Source of the DNA: Lepas anatifera
Taxonomy: Eukaryota; Arthropoda; Thecostraca; Lepadidae
Assembly (NCBI GenBank): GCA_034440635.1
Contig: JAOTON010002271.1
Span: forward strand, 682,001-746,000
Direction of reading: 5' to 3'
DNA: 64,000 nucleotides
Made by a program: the position numbers and the translations under genes. The notes beneath the pieces are model-generated. The model saw only the letters and a list, made by a program, of their open reading frames with translations, did no database searches and had not been told where the DNA came from. Of this stretch, positions 1 to 11,145 are shown piece after piece (within the stretch, counting starts at the first letter, position 1; each line of letters opens with the position of its first letter).

Positions 1-234
1 TGTGAGCTCTAATCTGCACAGTCACGGCGCAGTTATCCCGCATTTCTGAACACGTACGACGGAGAAGCACCATTAGGCTACATGACGCAGTGACAGCCGT
101 CTAATGACGATAAAAAGTTATAGTTCTCGGCGTGTTTGCTTATTTGGAGGCATGCAAAAATATACGTTCTATCACATCCAGGTTTGTTACGTTTTCGAGT
201 TCCCAGTATGACACCCAACGTAATGTGATATACT

Positions 235-1440
235 GTGAATAGTAAGTGTAGAAATAATCGCCACGTGCCCTGTCTATATCGTTATTTGACTCACCTCGTC
301 AATAACGCCACCTCGATTAACACGTACACTGGAGGGGCCTCGGAAGCCTCCCACCTATTTTTCAAAGGTGGCCGGAGGACTGTTCGCAGCCGAAAAAAAC
401 GCTTCTTGGCTACATTTGAGAAAATTAAACGGCGCGTCATTTGGTGAGGTAATTTTGAAAATCGGTAATTGTTTTGGCTTATAGGCTTTCAAAGTCAACA
501 CCTATACTTTGAGATCGCCTCAATCACGCGCTCGTACCAGCTCATCTGCATCGGAAACTGACTGGTGACGTTATACCGCCATATAAACTCGAATATATGT
601 CAAGGTTACTGCACGTGAAGGTCAAGGTCAAGGACAAAGGTCTAGGTCATGCCAGCATCCTCAAGATCAATGACTCTAGTGCCTCCGGTAAAATTGTGTT
701 ACCAAACATGACGTATATTATGCTATGACGTCATAGTTAATTCGATGTAAAGGTCACGGTCACAGGTCAAGGTTAAAAGTCATGAGTCAAGGTCGATCCT
801 TATTTACCGCTCAATGGTTGCTAAGGTGCATAGGGAAGATTTTATAGCGTGATGTCACATGTCAATGGCCTTGAATGACCTTGATCTCAAAATTTTGGGA
901 ACACTTTTAGAACCTTTTCGTCATAATTTTGGTCCAATTTTAGTACTTCATGATCTTTTTGCGCCAAATCACAGTTTTTCCAATAAGTCCCCAGCACGGC
1001 CAAGAGTTTAAATTTATGACCTCGTTTAACCTTGAATACAATGACCTAGGTCAATGGAAATTGTTTATAGAGTAGATCATTGCAGCCCTCACCCATCTCC
1101 CAACTGGCATTTTTCTAGGCCACCCCGTTTCCGAGATCTCAGTGGGGGGGGGGAGGGGCTTAGCGTTCCCACTCCAGTGCGCGTTAGTGCCAGATTTCTC
1201 TCCAGAGTGGGTGTTAACAAGGTATTAAATAATCCCCACATGCCTTGCCTATATCTTTATTTGACTCACCTCGTCAATAACTCAGCCTCAATTAACAAGT
1301 TCTCATCGCCACATGTCGTGTCAATATCGTTATTTGATCCACCTCGTCAATCACGCAACCTCAATTAACTTATCCTTAAATCATCGCCACATGCGGTGTC
1401 TGTAGCGTTATCTGACGCACCTCATCGATAACGCAGAGCA
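235..1440. repeat. ~75-bp tandem array at the exon 4 splice donor, split by a transposon
   Basis: Four copies of a roughly 75-bp unit (core: cgccacatg, then tatcgttatttgactcacc, then tcgtcaataacg) begin near 255, 1234, 1308 and 1384. The first copy is separated from the others by the TTAA element at 317-1217. On the minus strand each unit reads like the end of Dpr exon 4 and the start of its intron (GACGAG then GTGAGT), so the array looks like a duplication of the 5' splice-site region. Copy 4 is the one that abuts the exon. Confidence 0.8.
317..1217 (+). mobile_element. TTAA-flanked AGGTCA-rich element, family A, copy 1
   Basis: About 900 bp bounded by TTAA at both ends. The left end reads TTAACACGTACACTGGAGG and the right end carries CTCCAGTGCGCGTTAGTG followed by GGGTGTTAAC, so the ends are imperfect inverted repeats. 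The interior has many AGGTCA/TGACCT hexamers (for example around 620-660 and 750-790). It sits inside the 75-bp tandem array, and removing it with one TTAA restores a normal repeat unit, which confirms the boundaries. No coding capacity is seen. TTAA duplications are typical of piggyBac, Kolobok and Sola3 transposons; I cannot assign which. Confidence 0.85.
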
Positions 1441-1555
1441 GTGTGATTTCGGAGCCCTCCTCGATCCGGTAGACTTCCGATCCCAGAATCCGTGCCACCG
1501 GCTCCACCACCGTCAGATCCACGAACTGGGAGAGGGAGCCGCGCCCCGTCGAGAC
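1421..1555 (-). CDS. dpr-like: Dpr-like Ig protein, exon 4 (end of Ig1, start of Ig2; gene continues off the left edge)
   Basis: This exon encodes about 45 residues starting VSTGRGSLSQF, then VDLTVVEPVARILG and EEGSEITLLC. It follows exon 3 in phase 0 and completes the family signature YECQ-VST. In Dpr proteins this is strand G of Ig1, the short inter-domain linker (VVEP), and strands A-B of Ig2 with its first cysteine (about residue 189 of the predicted protein). The acceptor is GGCAG at 1556-1560. Two donors are possible. GAG|GTGCGT (exon ends 1421) is closer to consensus and keeps the usual hydrophobic residues after the cysteine. TGC|GTTATC would end the exon at 1433. The rest of Ig2 and the membrane anchor lie outside the window. 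The intron side of this donor is the first unit of the 75-bp tandem array. Confidence 0.87.
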
Positions 1556-1983
1556 CTGCCCGCCAGTCAGAGGCTATGCAATATTCTCCACAAATGGCCA
1601 GCCAAATGCCACCATCCTATTCATACTGAGTGACCATGAATAACCAAGAGTGTAGGCAGTCGTGTCTGGAGAAATCACGTGGATGCAGAGGTTATCATGA
1701 AATGTGCTCGCCACAGCTTTGTGCTGATTCTCTTTGATTTGTTATGAACAAGAAATGATCATCATAGCAATGAATAATGTTCATCATGTTGTAGACAATG
1801 CTCATTATAGCAATACCAAACAGGGGCTGAATGACATACAAAGCCTGTATTTTGCCAAGGTGCAAAATTTGTAAACAATCAATCATGTTGGCAAATTCAT
1901 ATTTCTAGATACAATTATCCTAGGTGGTAATCATGAGTGGATATTTATAATATCTTTTGAACACCTGACAGTCCCACTCATTT

Positions 1984-1984
<1 letters not shown>

Positions 1985-2038
<54 letters not shown>
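1985..2038. repeat. (CT)n microsatellite
   Basis: About 54 bp of almost pure CT dinucleotide inside the short Dpr intron between exons 3 and 4. On the gene strand it is GA-rich, so it is not a polypyrimidine tract for that gene. Nothing else is recognised in the rest of this 1.1-kb intron. Confidence 0.95.
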
Positions 2039-2656
2039 GTGCTAAGCAATCACTAATATTCTCCGCTGGTCTGATATACTCCATACATGTTTTGTGGACT
2101 TACAATTTTTAAGCACATACAGACTTGGGGGGCGAGCCGGCTCGGGGGGATAATTAAATATAATAAACTTAAATTAAGTATAATAATACTTAGCTGGTTT
2201 GCGATACTTCAGACAAGTCTCTGAGCATTGCTTGAGTTGGAAATCCTTTCTTCGAACCCTAGCTTCCATGAGACAGACGATCACAATTGGCCACAAATTT
2301 CAGCAATTTCATTCATCGCGTGTTTTATTGTCCATCAAAATCAAGTATCCCTAGTCTGGTATCTTTCAACCGGTCATCAAAGAAAATTCCTTTAATTCGC
2401 TATTTGCACCTTCAAAAAAATTATTAGCAGTGAGCAGCCGCGCATTGCAGGATCTAGGCCTATGGTTTGGAGGCGGAGGAAGCATCGGGCCCAAATTCGT
2501 TAAAACATATCGCTTCTGCAGAAAATCATTCAACATCAGAAGCTTTGGAGGGACAACGCCCTTTTTTCTTCCCTTTGTGTTGCTATTTTGAACACTCGCC
2601 CTCCTCCCCAAGCGACCTCATTCAGTTTCCAGTGCACGCCTCTGACACATCCTAAC

Positions 2657-2824
2657 CTGGCACTCGTAGACCCCTCTGTCGTCGGCCGCGACGGGCCAGA
2701 TGGAGAGCGCCCAGTCCTCCTGGCCAGAGAAGCGGCGCCGCTGTACGGAGAAGCGTTGGTCCGAGGTGAACACCTGCTCACGTGAGGTCAGCACGTGGAA
2801 GTCCGGCCGTCGAATCCACGACAC
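2657..2824 (-). CDS. dpr-like: Dpr-like Ig protein, exon 3 (second half of Ig1)
   Basis: A 168-bp, 56-codon exon with phase 0 at both ends. It reads VSWIRRPDFHVLTS, then VFTSDQRFSV, EDWALSIWP and DDRGVYECQ. VSWIRR-DFH-LT and TSDQRF are the family signature of Dpr Ig1. D-x-G-x-Y-x-C is the Ig F-strand motif carrying the second disulphide cysteine (about residue 147), and the tryptophan of VSW is the core Ig tryptophan. The acceptor is CCGACAG and the donor CAG|GTTAGG. Dpr proteins are two-Ig neuronal surface receptors that bind DIP partners through this face of Ig1 and help match synaptic partners. The GC-rich codon use contrasts with the flanks. Which paralogue this is cannot be told from this part. 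Confidence 0.93.
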
Positions 2825-3293
2825 CTGTCGGACAGATCACCAGGGCGTTAGCGCCACCGCCTGGCACACCAGGCCAGATCAGCGCACGTGAATTATGTTT
2901 GGAGTTCTGTTAGAGTAATGACGTTATGACTGTAGAAACACATCTTGAACCCAAATCCAGGTCATGATCCTTGTCAGCTTTGTCGAGCATGGATCTGATA
3001 ATTTTGATTTTACGGGTAGACATCTCTTTTTCTCGCCACAAACCAGAAAATAGGCACATCTATTTTCCCCTCCTGACCTATCTGCAACCACCCCGGTAGC
3101 GCAGGAAGTCATCATAGAGCTCCAAGTTAGAACATGGAATTTCTTCTACAGACTTACTATCACTGGCGTATGCACCATATGTGCAGCTCGTTTGCAAGCC
3201 CACCATTCAGCTAAAGAAGGCTGGGAAAGCCAACAGTAATACTTATGGAGCACCTATGTACTTGCCAAAAATAAAAATAAAACACTTGAGAAC
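2825..3293. other. start of the 31.7-kb intron, no feature seen
   Basis: Unique-looking intron sequence of the minus-strand Dpr gene, between the exon 3 acceptor and the first hAT-like MITE. No motif or family recognised. Confidence 0.5.
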
Positions 3294-3448
3294 CAGTGGC
3301 GGATACAAGGGAGGATCGGGGGACTCAAGCCCCTCCTCCAAATGTCGAGTGCCTATAGATGATACATAGCCGACGGCCGTTCCGAGGCAATAACGGGGGA
3401 GGCTCGAGCCCTCTAGCCCGCCGAAACTAATTCCTGGATCCGCCATTG
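3294..3448 (+). mobile_element. hAT-like MITE, family i, copy 1
   Basis: A 155-bp element starting CAGTGGCGGATACAAGG and ending CCTGGATCCGCCATTG, which are inverted repeats. It is flanked by the 8-bp pair ttgagaac / ctgagaac (7 of 8 match). Eight-bp target duplications and CAG(T)G ends fit the hAT superfamily. The interior matches the copy at 25446-25602 (shared ggctcgaacc / ggctcgagcc and gaggct stretches, and the same length). It has no coding capacity. Confidence 0.85.
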
Positions 3449-4010
3449 CTGAGAACCATAACTGTACGTTTCTTCCGTTAGTATGCAAAACTGTTCCTAT
3501 TCTGACAAAACAGTGAATGGAGCGAGTCTGACCTATTCGAACTTGCAAACTGCGTCAGTTAACTTCCTTCTATGTTAGAAACTAAAGGTTTTCGCGTTGG
3601 TGTATTGCAACTTTGGACCAGAAATACCGGTTGTGCCTCTGCCTCCATCATCATAATCGGATTACCGCGGGCTTAATATCCTTATCTTGGCTTTCAATGA
3701 ATACTGATAACGTGGAACTTGATGAAACCCAGCATGACCTACATTTTGATAATAAACATCAGATTTTCAAGCATCCGATTTTCACAACTTGCTTTGAGAA
3801 CCTTGCCACGGGCTGACATTATCATCAGGCACATATCTATATAAGATACGTCAGTAAACATGATGGGAGCACTTTGGAATAAGTAGTGGACTCTCGGGCT
3901 CTGTAAGCGAGCGCGATCATCTGTTCTAGCTATGCAAACAGTGTAATCAGCTATGCGTAACGGATCTCGGCTACTAAACAGGGGACGTAAAAAAGAAAAA
4001 CGATGATGAC

Positions 4011-4208
4011 CACCGGCGGATCTAGGAGTGGGGGGGGAATGGGCCGTGGCCCCCTCCAAAGCCTAAAATAGTATCTTTTGGTCCCCCAGAGGACCACATT
4101 TTAGCCGTGTTTCTTTGAAAATACTATGTTTTTGCGATTTTTTCTCGGTTTGATCCCCCAAAACGTTGGCTTGGCCCCCTCTAAAAACTACTCTCTTATC
4201 CGCCTATT
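4011..4208 (+). mobile_element. hAT-like MITE, family ii, copy 1
   Basis: A 198-bp element with ends CACCGGCGGATCTAGG and TTATCCGCCTATT and a perfect 8-bp target duplication atgatgac at 4003-4010 and 4209-4216. The interior stretch ggccccctccaaagcc and the following ctaaaata are shared, in reverse, with the element ending at 22840. Confidence 0.87.
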
Positions 4209-4429
4209 ATGATGACTATGTAAAAAGATAACGAGTAACCAGAGATAACCTGTTGCTTTCATTGAGTACATTTCTCACATAGATCAATTGTGGATCTTTT
4301 CTCCACAGGCAAGACTCTGTGACGTGCTTTAACATATAAATCGGCACTATTTAATCTGAAAGTGGGGTTTTCTGTCACATAGCTGCAAGTACGTGACAGA
4401 AAAGGAAAAAAACTGGGCTTGTGCAGTGC

Positions 4430-4640
4430 ATATGTTACGGGCAGTATGGGAATTCAGGCACTTTGCGAACTGCCCAGGCGTTTTGCAAACTGCCCAGAAA
4501 GCTGGGCAGTTTGCGAACTGCCCGGCCATTTGGTCAGTTTGCAAATTGCCCAGGCATTTTGCATAGTGCCCGGCTCTCCGGTCATTTTGCAAACTGCCCG
4601 CCAGGTGGGCAGTTTGCAAAATGACCGGTGTTCCATGAAC
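4430..4640 (+). repeat. dispersed palindromic repeat (CAAACTGCCC family), copy 1
   Basis: About 210 bp made of back-and-forth copies of a roughly 20-bp motif (gggcagtttgcaaactgccc and variants) that would fold into several hairpins. It is preceded by gttacgggcagtatggg. A second, inverted copy at 10523-10800 matches for about 170 bp with the same order of sub-motifs, so this is a dispersed element rather than local slippage. Frames across it translate to repetitive peptides and are not considered genes. Confidence 0.85.
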
Positions 4641-5034
4641 CGGAATGGCTGTAGGTTTAGATTGAAATTATAAAAAAATGATTTGACCCTCGTGGAATTG
4701 GATTGAGACACGTGACAACAGGACTGGCGGTAGAACTCAGGGCACCGGGGCACATTGACTCCTTAAATTGAAAAACTTAATTATCCCTATTGCGTTGACT
4801 GGAAATGAAATATTGAAAAGCCCATGCTGCCCCCTTAAATCCAGACGTTTCGCCGCCGCTGACAACAGACGGTGAACTTCCAAGAAGCGGTATGGATGCA
4901 GCACTCTGGCGGGGTTAAATATTGGACGGTTAATTATTCGCGACTATAGGCAAGAACTTTTATTACCAATGACGTTCGAGGCTATAAGCGTCGGTTTTCA
5001 TCATTAAAAATCCATTGATTTACTTGTGACGCCA

Positions 5035-6835
5035 TTGATTGCCTCTGGGCAGAGGTCAAGAATCTCGCCAACTCGCCCACGCTCGTGGGTAGCCAAATGA
5101 GGTTCAAGGACCAGAACTTAGGTAGCCAATCACGGAGATTTCACAGAGATCAAGAATTGCACTCAGCACAAAACAAGTATTTCCACGATCTTACCGCCAC
5201 GTAAAAAGAACTATCCACAATATGCTATGCTACCTTGACTGATTTTAGGTAACATTATAACTTTAGTGACAGACGATGCAAATTAGTGACAAATAATTTA
5301 TCCTTACTTACTCGCGTTATTCCACAGCTAAGTTAGAGATGGGTAGGTAGCCACATCGGCAACGAAATTGACCCATATAAAGCCATGAGAAAAAGGTACT
5401 CTAAATTGCGATGACATGAAAACGGTAATATTCATTATTTTATATGAATTTGACCATTTATTTTGAATAAAAAGAAAGATTTAAAATTTATATCAGGATT
5501 TATAGTGAAATTACTCTGCATAGAATAGTAAATCCACTGCTTACGTTGTACTTGAGGACTCGTTTTGCGGAATTAGAGATGGTCTGGTAGCCAGGCCGCC
5601 AACGAAAATTACGATTAGGGACCACCAGGTAGCCACTTGGGTAACCACAATGTTTTGTGTTTCTGGCGCGGGAGTAGCGAGAAGAAAGCAGTCAGATATA
5701 CGTGTTGTTGAAGCTGCTGTGTGGGTATCTTACTATGGGGCTGTAGATTTTGACCTAAATCGAAATAGGAGGTTTTGTTGCCAGTGGTAAACCCACTACC
5801 AATTCTTATAAGTTATGCCGCAGCCAGAGAAACGCAGGGCAAAGTGAACTCTGCCAGATCTCAAAAGCCCAGGAGAGTAGTGTGATTTGAGGGTGTCAAT
5901 AACAGCACACATTTTAATCATGTGCATGCGAGATATCAAAACTGTAGACCTGTGGAGATGAGAGTTGCAAGTTTTGGCTTTGCACCTAGAAAATTAGATG
6001 TTGTTTGGTGCCCATGAATTCAGGTAAACTGCAGGTAGGTTTCTTTGGTGCCTACCTGCAGTTTTGGTGTCAATTTTATCAAATCAAACTTAACAAAATT
6101 GTAATGATTCCACAAAGTTTCCATTCAGCAGGTGAATGTGGTGCTGCTTATTGATCTGCTTCAATATTTCTAGAATTTGCTGGATGATGGTTGTGGTATT
6201 AAGAGGTACTTGTCCTCTGGCTGAGTACCTATATTTGGTTGCATGCATTGGAGATATTTAAATTATATGTATTCTTTTAACAGTGTTAATTGAATGTATC
6301 CTTCAAGTAACTTAAGTCTCAGCATGGTGACTGCTACAGTCAAATGGTGGTTGTCTGCTATCTTAGCAATGATGATCTAAGCAATGATTGATCATAGCAA
6401 GCAGTTGCAGTAAGGGTACTAGACTCTGACGGCACATATTATTTTTTCATGTATTTTTGAATTAGGTACTTGATAACATTTGTGACCGATTAATATGCCC
6501 AGCTAATGGAAGCATGCTTGTATTACAGCACACAGAACTTGTAATCACTGCACATATACTTAAAATTTTGCTGTTTGGTACTAAGAGTATGCTATATGTA
6601 ATTCATTAGTCTCCAAATCACTGTAAATTTAATTACTTTCATAACTCCACTTTTTTGAGAATACTTTTTCACTCACTAAGACAGTTATTCTGGGAACCAT
6701 TTAAAGCCTCAGTTCAAACAAAAGTTAATTTCGCTTCAGGTAGCCACGTTGGTCGCATCAAGGGATGTGGGTAGCCAACCTGACATGTTCTTGACCTCTG
6801 CCTCTGGGCAGCCAATGACGTCAGGTACCGAGCTG
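5035..6835. repeat. imperfect inverted repeat pair enclosing ~1.7 kb
   Basis: The left arm near 5040-5100 (cctctgggcagaggtcaaga, then gtgggtagccaa) reappears in reverse near 6755-6830 (gtgggtagccaa, then cttgacctctgcctctgggcag). Related ggtagcca blocks lie at about 5125, 5345, 5590 and 5630. This could be a decayed inverted-repeat element or a duplicated sequence. Between the arms the DNA is AT-rich with no recognisable gene. Confidence 0.5.
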
Positions 6836-7299
6836 ATGTCGCGTCAACAAGCGTCTCCATGTGTCCTTTCCGTGTCAAAAACTTGTCTGGCATTGTCTCA
6901 ACGCTGTGTGCGATCCGTGAGGATATTGTCCTCAAAGGTGAGTACGCTTGTCACATTTATAAGTATTCATTACTCACAGATTATGAAAAACAATTATACT
7001 CGTAAAAGTGTCTAGGCTTCGTAATTTTGATTCAATGAATCTTGGGAAGAAAGTTGTGCTTACCATCTTCAAGTAACTACCTAGATTTTGTATCTGTGTT
7101 ATATTTTAAGTGGAACCTGATTTTGCCCTTTGACTTTAACATTTTTTGTCGAGACCTTTCCAGCTTGGCAGTTTTTAATTCGTGATTCACTTACTAATTT
7201 TTCATACTGATTTCTCCAGATACCGAAGCAATGTCGACAACTGAGTTTTGGCGCTAATACGAGGCTTCAAAGGTAAAACTATCGAGCAACAACCGTATA

Positions 7300-7880
7300 A
7301 TGTCAGATGACACGCACTGTGAAATAATTGAAGACTTGAAAAGGGAAACTGTGGAGGCTGCAGGTCATAGTAAAAGCAGACAATGCTGATGGTTAAAAAA
7401 ATCGGATTAGTTTCTTCAAACGCTGGGGAAAAGCTTGTCAACATCAAAACCAACTTAGAGGTGATAAAAGAATCGGAGATATTTGAAGTCATCAACGAAG
7501 TTCATATACGTCAATGTCATTCCGGACGGGTTAAAACATTAGCCGAGTGCAAACGTCGTTTCTACAATTTGGCAAGGAGCCTGGTCAAAATTTATTTGAA
7601 AACATGCAAACATTGTGAGATGAAAAGAGCTAGAACCAGCACTAGAGTAGTCACAAACCCGATCGTCACGGACGATATGAACCGAAGGTGCCAAGTGGAT
7701 ATAATCGACTGGCACAGCGAGGAGGCTGGTGGCTGCTCCTATATTTTTAAATTACCAGGACCATTTAACGAAATTTGTGGTCCTGAGCCCTCTCCACACC
7801 AAAAGTGCCGAGGAGGTCGCCTTCAACCTGATCGATATATTTTGCCTAAGAAACACAAATTGCTTGCTTTTTTGTAGAGA
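7300..7880 (+). pseudogene. KRBA2-like (Ginger/gypsy-type) integrase gene, frameshifted
   Basis: From the ATG at 7300 (MSDDTHCEIIEDLKRETV) the reading frame shifts near 7385 into MLMVKKIG and continues to about 7760. It contains an H2C2 zinc-binding motif: H-x4-H in VHIRQCHSG and C-x2-C in CKHC. Next comes the start of an integrase core, with MNRRCQVDIIDW carrying the first catalytic Asp. Near 7760 a further one-base shift moves the frame that still resembles the family (NYQDHLTKF and the acidic AEEVA block) out of phase. This arrangement is that of the integrase proteins annotated as KRBA2-like in many invertebrates, which derive from a mobile element. The second catalytic Asp lies in the shifted frame, and the catalytic Glu and C-terminus are missing. 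It is a broken fragment, on the strand opposite to the host gene. Confidence 0.75.
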
Positions 7881-8239
7881 AGGATTAGAACAATCGTTAT
7901 TCTCGTGATTGTATTATCTTATGACACTCGCAAGGTTTGTATTGCTAGCTCTGACCTGTGACATTTGAGAGGTAATTTAGGAATACTTTGGTAGGTTTCG
8001 AGGCTACAATAGTATTGCAGGAATTAGCGACATATATTTGTTTTGACAACGACACATTTTGATCGTCGTTACGAGTCAATTGATGTGCATGTTGACTATG
8101 TTAAGTCAGATTCTAGTTCTACCGTGTATTGACCACAATCATCAAGTTGATTATTTTGTCAATGCGAGTGTCCGTAGTTTATACATCTCAAAAGAAGAAT
8201 AAAAATTTACATATGAGGTTACCATGCATGGATGGCAGA

Positions 8240-9811
8240 TGATTAATGTTTACACAAAAGAGTCACAAATGAGTCGAGTGAAGCAGCTTCCACAGTTGCA
8301 TGGGGCAAGTTGTTCCAATCTCGGATGGTTTTCGGGAGAAAAGCGTGAAGGTGATAGTCCGCTCTGCATCGTGGTGCCAGAAACTGCTGATTGTGTCCCC
8401 GTCGTGATCTTGGCAGGAGCGGTATAAGTTTACTCTTTATGCCTTCTGCATCCATCATGCCATGTTTTATCTTATAAAGCATCGTAAGCCGAGCTTTTTC
8501 CGTCGCTCTTCAAGAGATGGCCATTTGAGCTCTTTTAGCATTGATGTTACGCTGGTCGTTCTCCGGTAGTCCCTCATAACGAACCTTGCCGCCCTACGTT
8601 GAATATTTTCTATTCTATTGATGCTCTGTTGATGGTGAGGGTCCCAGACGGCACTCGCATATTCTAAAATGGGACATACATATGCCTTGTACGCAGCTTC
8701 TTTGATCTTCCGGGAGCTGATTCTCAAATTCCTCTGCAAGAAACCAAGAGATTTGTTGGCTTTGGAACAAGTGTTATTGATGTGCTCATTCCAGCTGCAG
8801 TCTTTGCTGAGGGTGACTCCTAAGTATTTCGCATTCCGGACAGTCTCCAACGTGTGACCGTGCAAAACATATTGGTATGGTAGGAGTTCTTTTCCTCGGG
8901 TTGCCTGAAGTGAGGTACACTTCTGTGGATGAAACTTCATTTCCCACTTGGTCTCCCAGAGTGCAAGCTCGTTGAGGTCTCGTTGGAGGCTTTGCTGATC
9001 TGCGACACTCGTTACAACATTGTAGACTGCAGTGTCGTCAGCAAACAAACGTACACGTGCCCTTAAGTTGTCCGGAAGGTCATTTATATAGACCAAGAAA
9101 GGCACGGGCCGAGAACACTTCCCTGTGGGACTCCAGACTTGAAATGAATGAATTCAGACCTGACACCGTTGACAACCACTGCTTGCCTCCTATCGCGAAG
9201 GAAGTCGGAAATCCATGTGCTGAATTTTCCCCCACGCCATAGTGTTCGAGCTTGTGTAGTAATAGGCTGTGATTCACCTTGTCAAATGCCTTGGTAAAAT
9301 CCATTATTAGAATGTCTGTTTGGAACCCTTTGGCAGCGTTTTCGGTAAGCTCCTCGGTGAATTCAAGAAGTTGTGACTCGCACGATCGTCTCCTCCTGAA
9401 TCCATGTTGATAGCTGCACATGATATTATTATCTTCCATATGGGTCATGATAGCACTGGCAAGTATATGCTCCAGTAACTTGCAGCATACACTCGTAAGT
9501 GAAACCGGGCGATAGTTTGCTGGATCTTGTTGCTGTCCTTTTTTGAACACTGGTGTTACGAGTGCATCCTTCCAGTCAACAGGAACCAGGCCGGTGTCCA
9601 CCGAGGACTGAAAATGATCGTGAGAATAGGTGCTACCTCATTCGCAAGTTCCTTCAAGACGCGTGTGCTCAGGTTGTCGGGTCCCGTAGCTTTACTCGGG
9701 TTTAGGTTTGATAGGAGCTTCCGAACGCCTTGCGCTGTTATAGTGATATCTCCGATGACAGGATAGTTGTCCAAAGGCATGTCGCATTTACGCCTGAATT
9801 CGTTTTTCATT
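8240..9811 (-). pseudogene. non-LTR retrotransposon (CR1/Jockey-like) reverse transcriptase, 5'-truncated and frameshifted
   Basis: Reading from 9811 downwards: the RT N-terminal block (ATGPDNLSTRVLKELA), then ANYRPVSLTSVCCKLLEHI, HGFRRRRSCESQL and motif A DFTKAFDKVNH with its catalytic Asp, then YINDLP and motif C FADDTAVYN, then the thumb (AKYLGVTLSKDCSW) and the C-terminal region (RRAARFVM, WNNLPHATVEA). These blocks lie in frames that change around 9600, 9200 and 8480, so at least three frameshifts break the ORF. The endonuclease domain is missing, typical of a 5'-truncated LINE copy. The palm motifs are intact, so the copy is not ancient. The family assignment rests on motif spacing and wording, not on a tree. 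Confidence 0.9.
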
Positions 9812-10522
9812 GACTTGACATATGGTGTTATTTATTGTTCGAATTGCCCTAAGGTGCAGAATTGAATGACCCTAACTAAAATAGATCAATAGAATACAAT
9901 GAAATAACTCGACTCAGTCAGACGCTAAAAAAGTATTATCAAAAATTGTACTTCCTTGATCTCTCATGACCTCACTGTTAGTCTGAGAAAATTGTTAGTG
10001 ATACAGTTTGAAAAAATTTTCACGGGCAACCAACCACTTTTCCTTTTATCGTTACCCGCTCAGGAGCCTAGATAGGGAAATGACAACTCTACCCCACTGG
10101 GGCAAAGGTGGATCTGAGGCCCACTCAGGCGTAGGTAAAAGGCCCCGATACCGACTCTCCCCCCACCACGTGAAATTTTTTGGGGCTCCAGAGACAAACT
10201 TAGGGAGCCCCGGAGACGATTTTTTAAGAACCTGCAAGACGAGGGTTCTGATGGTATCTGAGCAATCATCAACCTTTGGAACATTGATCAGAAATCGACG
10301 AGGACCCTTCCGGAGGGCTTTCGCAGTGCCTAAGCTGAGCCCAAGGGAGAGTGGCAGTCGCCTAAAGCCCCCTCCCTTTGGCTACGCGCCGGCATGCTGA
10401 GAAGTTATACTCCTTTCAATCAATGGAAGACTGCACGCATGACACAAGTTGCACTTGGTCACGCTTGCCATTTGTTTCAACCAGTATGCGAAGTCTGCTT
10501 GCATTATTTTTAATTGTCTAGT
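9812..10522. other. intron sequence with a possible MITE end
   Basis: There is no gene. The segment 10080-10390 is GC-richer and ends in cccctccctttggctacgcg, a phrase typical of MITE ends, but no matching left end or target duplication was found. Confidence 0.35.
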
Positions 10523-10800
10523 CATTTTGCACACTGCCCAGGCAATTTACAAACTGCCCAAGTTCGCATACTGCCCGTGAGTACAAACACTGGGTAGTTT
10601 GTGAATTGCCCGGGCAATTTGTATACTACCCGGGCAGTTTGTAAAACGACCGGAGAGCCGGGAACTATGCAAATGCCTGGGCAATTTGCAACTGACCAAA
10701 TGGCCGGGCAGTTCGCAAACTGCCCAGCTTTCTGGGCAGTTTGCAAAATGCCTGGGCAGTTCGCAAAGTGCCTGAAATCCCATACTGCCCGTAACACATA
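10523..10800 (-). repeat. dispersed palindromic repeat (CAAACTGCCC family), copy 2
   Basis: About 280 bp, the reverse complement of the repeat at 4430-4640 through the shared blocks (gttacgggcagtatggg, ggcactttgcgaactgccc, agaaagctgggcagtttgcg, ggccatttggtcagtt). It then extends further with more palindromic CAGTTTGTAAA / GGGCAG units. It appears to be the longer version of the same dispersed element. Confidence 0.85.
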
Positions 10801-11145
10801 TATGGACACTTAAGAATAATTTGAAGCTGTAGCTGTTGGGCTCAACTCTACCATTACTTTCGCTGGGTACGTAAAGACACGATGAAGGCGTTAACACAAA
10901 ATATACACCTACATTGTATGTATCCCAAATGTTCTTTGCCGTCCTTGAAGCAGATATGTGGCAGTCTGTTCCCATTCAAGTCATGGACCGCTGTGAAAGA
11001 ACTGTGGAATCAAGTTGTTCGGCAGAGGTAAAAAAGTGCCTAAGGGCCACGAAAGAAATTTGAAACCGAGCTTGAGTTACCAAAAACGTTGAGGTTTGGC
11101 ACCAAAATGTGATCATTTGCCACATTCTCTGAGGCATTCCAAATC

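Noticed and set aside
4347..4753. Open frames with FANCPESWAVCELPG-type repeats
   Set aside because: They are translations of the palindromic CAAACTGCCC repeat, which is dispersed, foldable and non-coding.
6749..7015. 88-codon open frame ending in a donor-like AAAG|GTGAGT near 6940
   Set aside because: It includes the arm of an imperfect inverted repeat shared with 5035-5100, and no domain is recognisable. A real exon cannot be excluded but is not supported.
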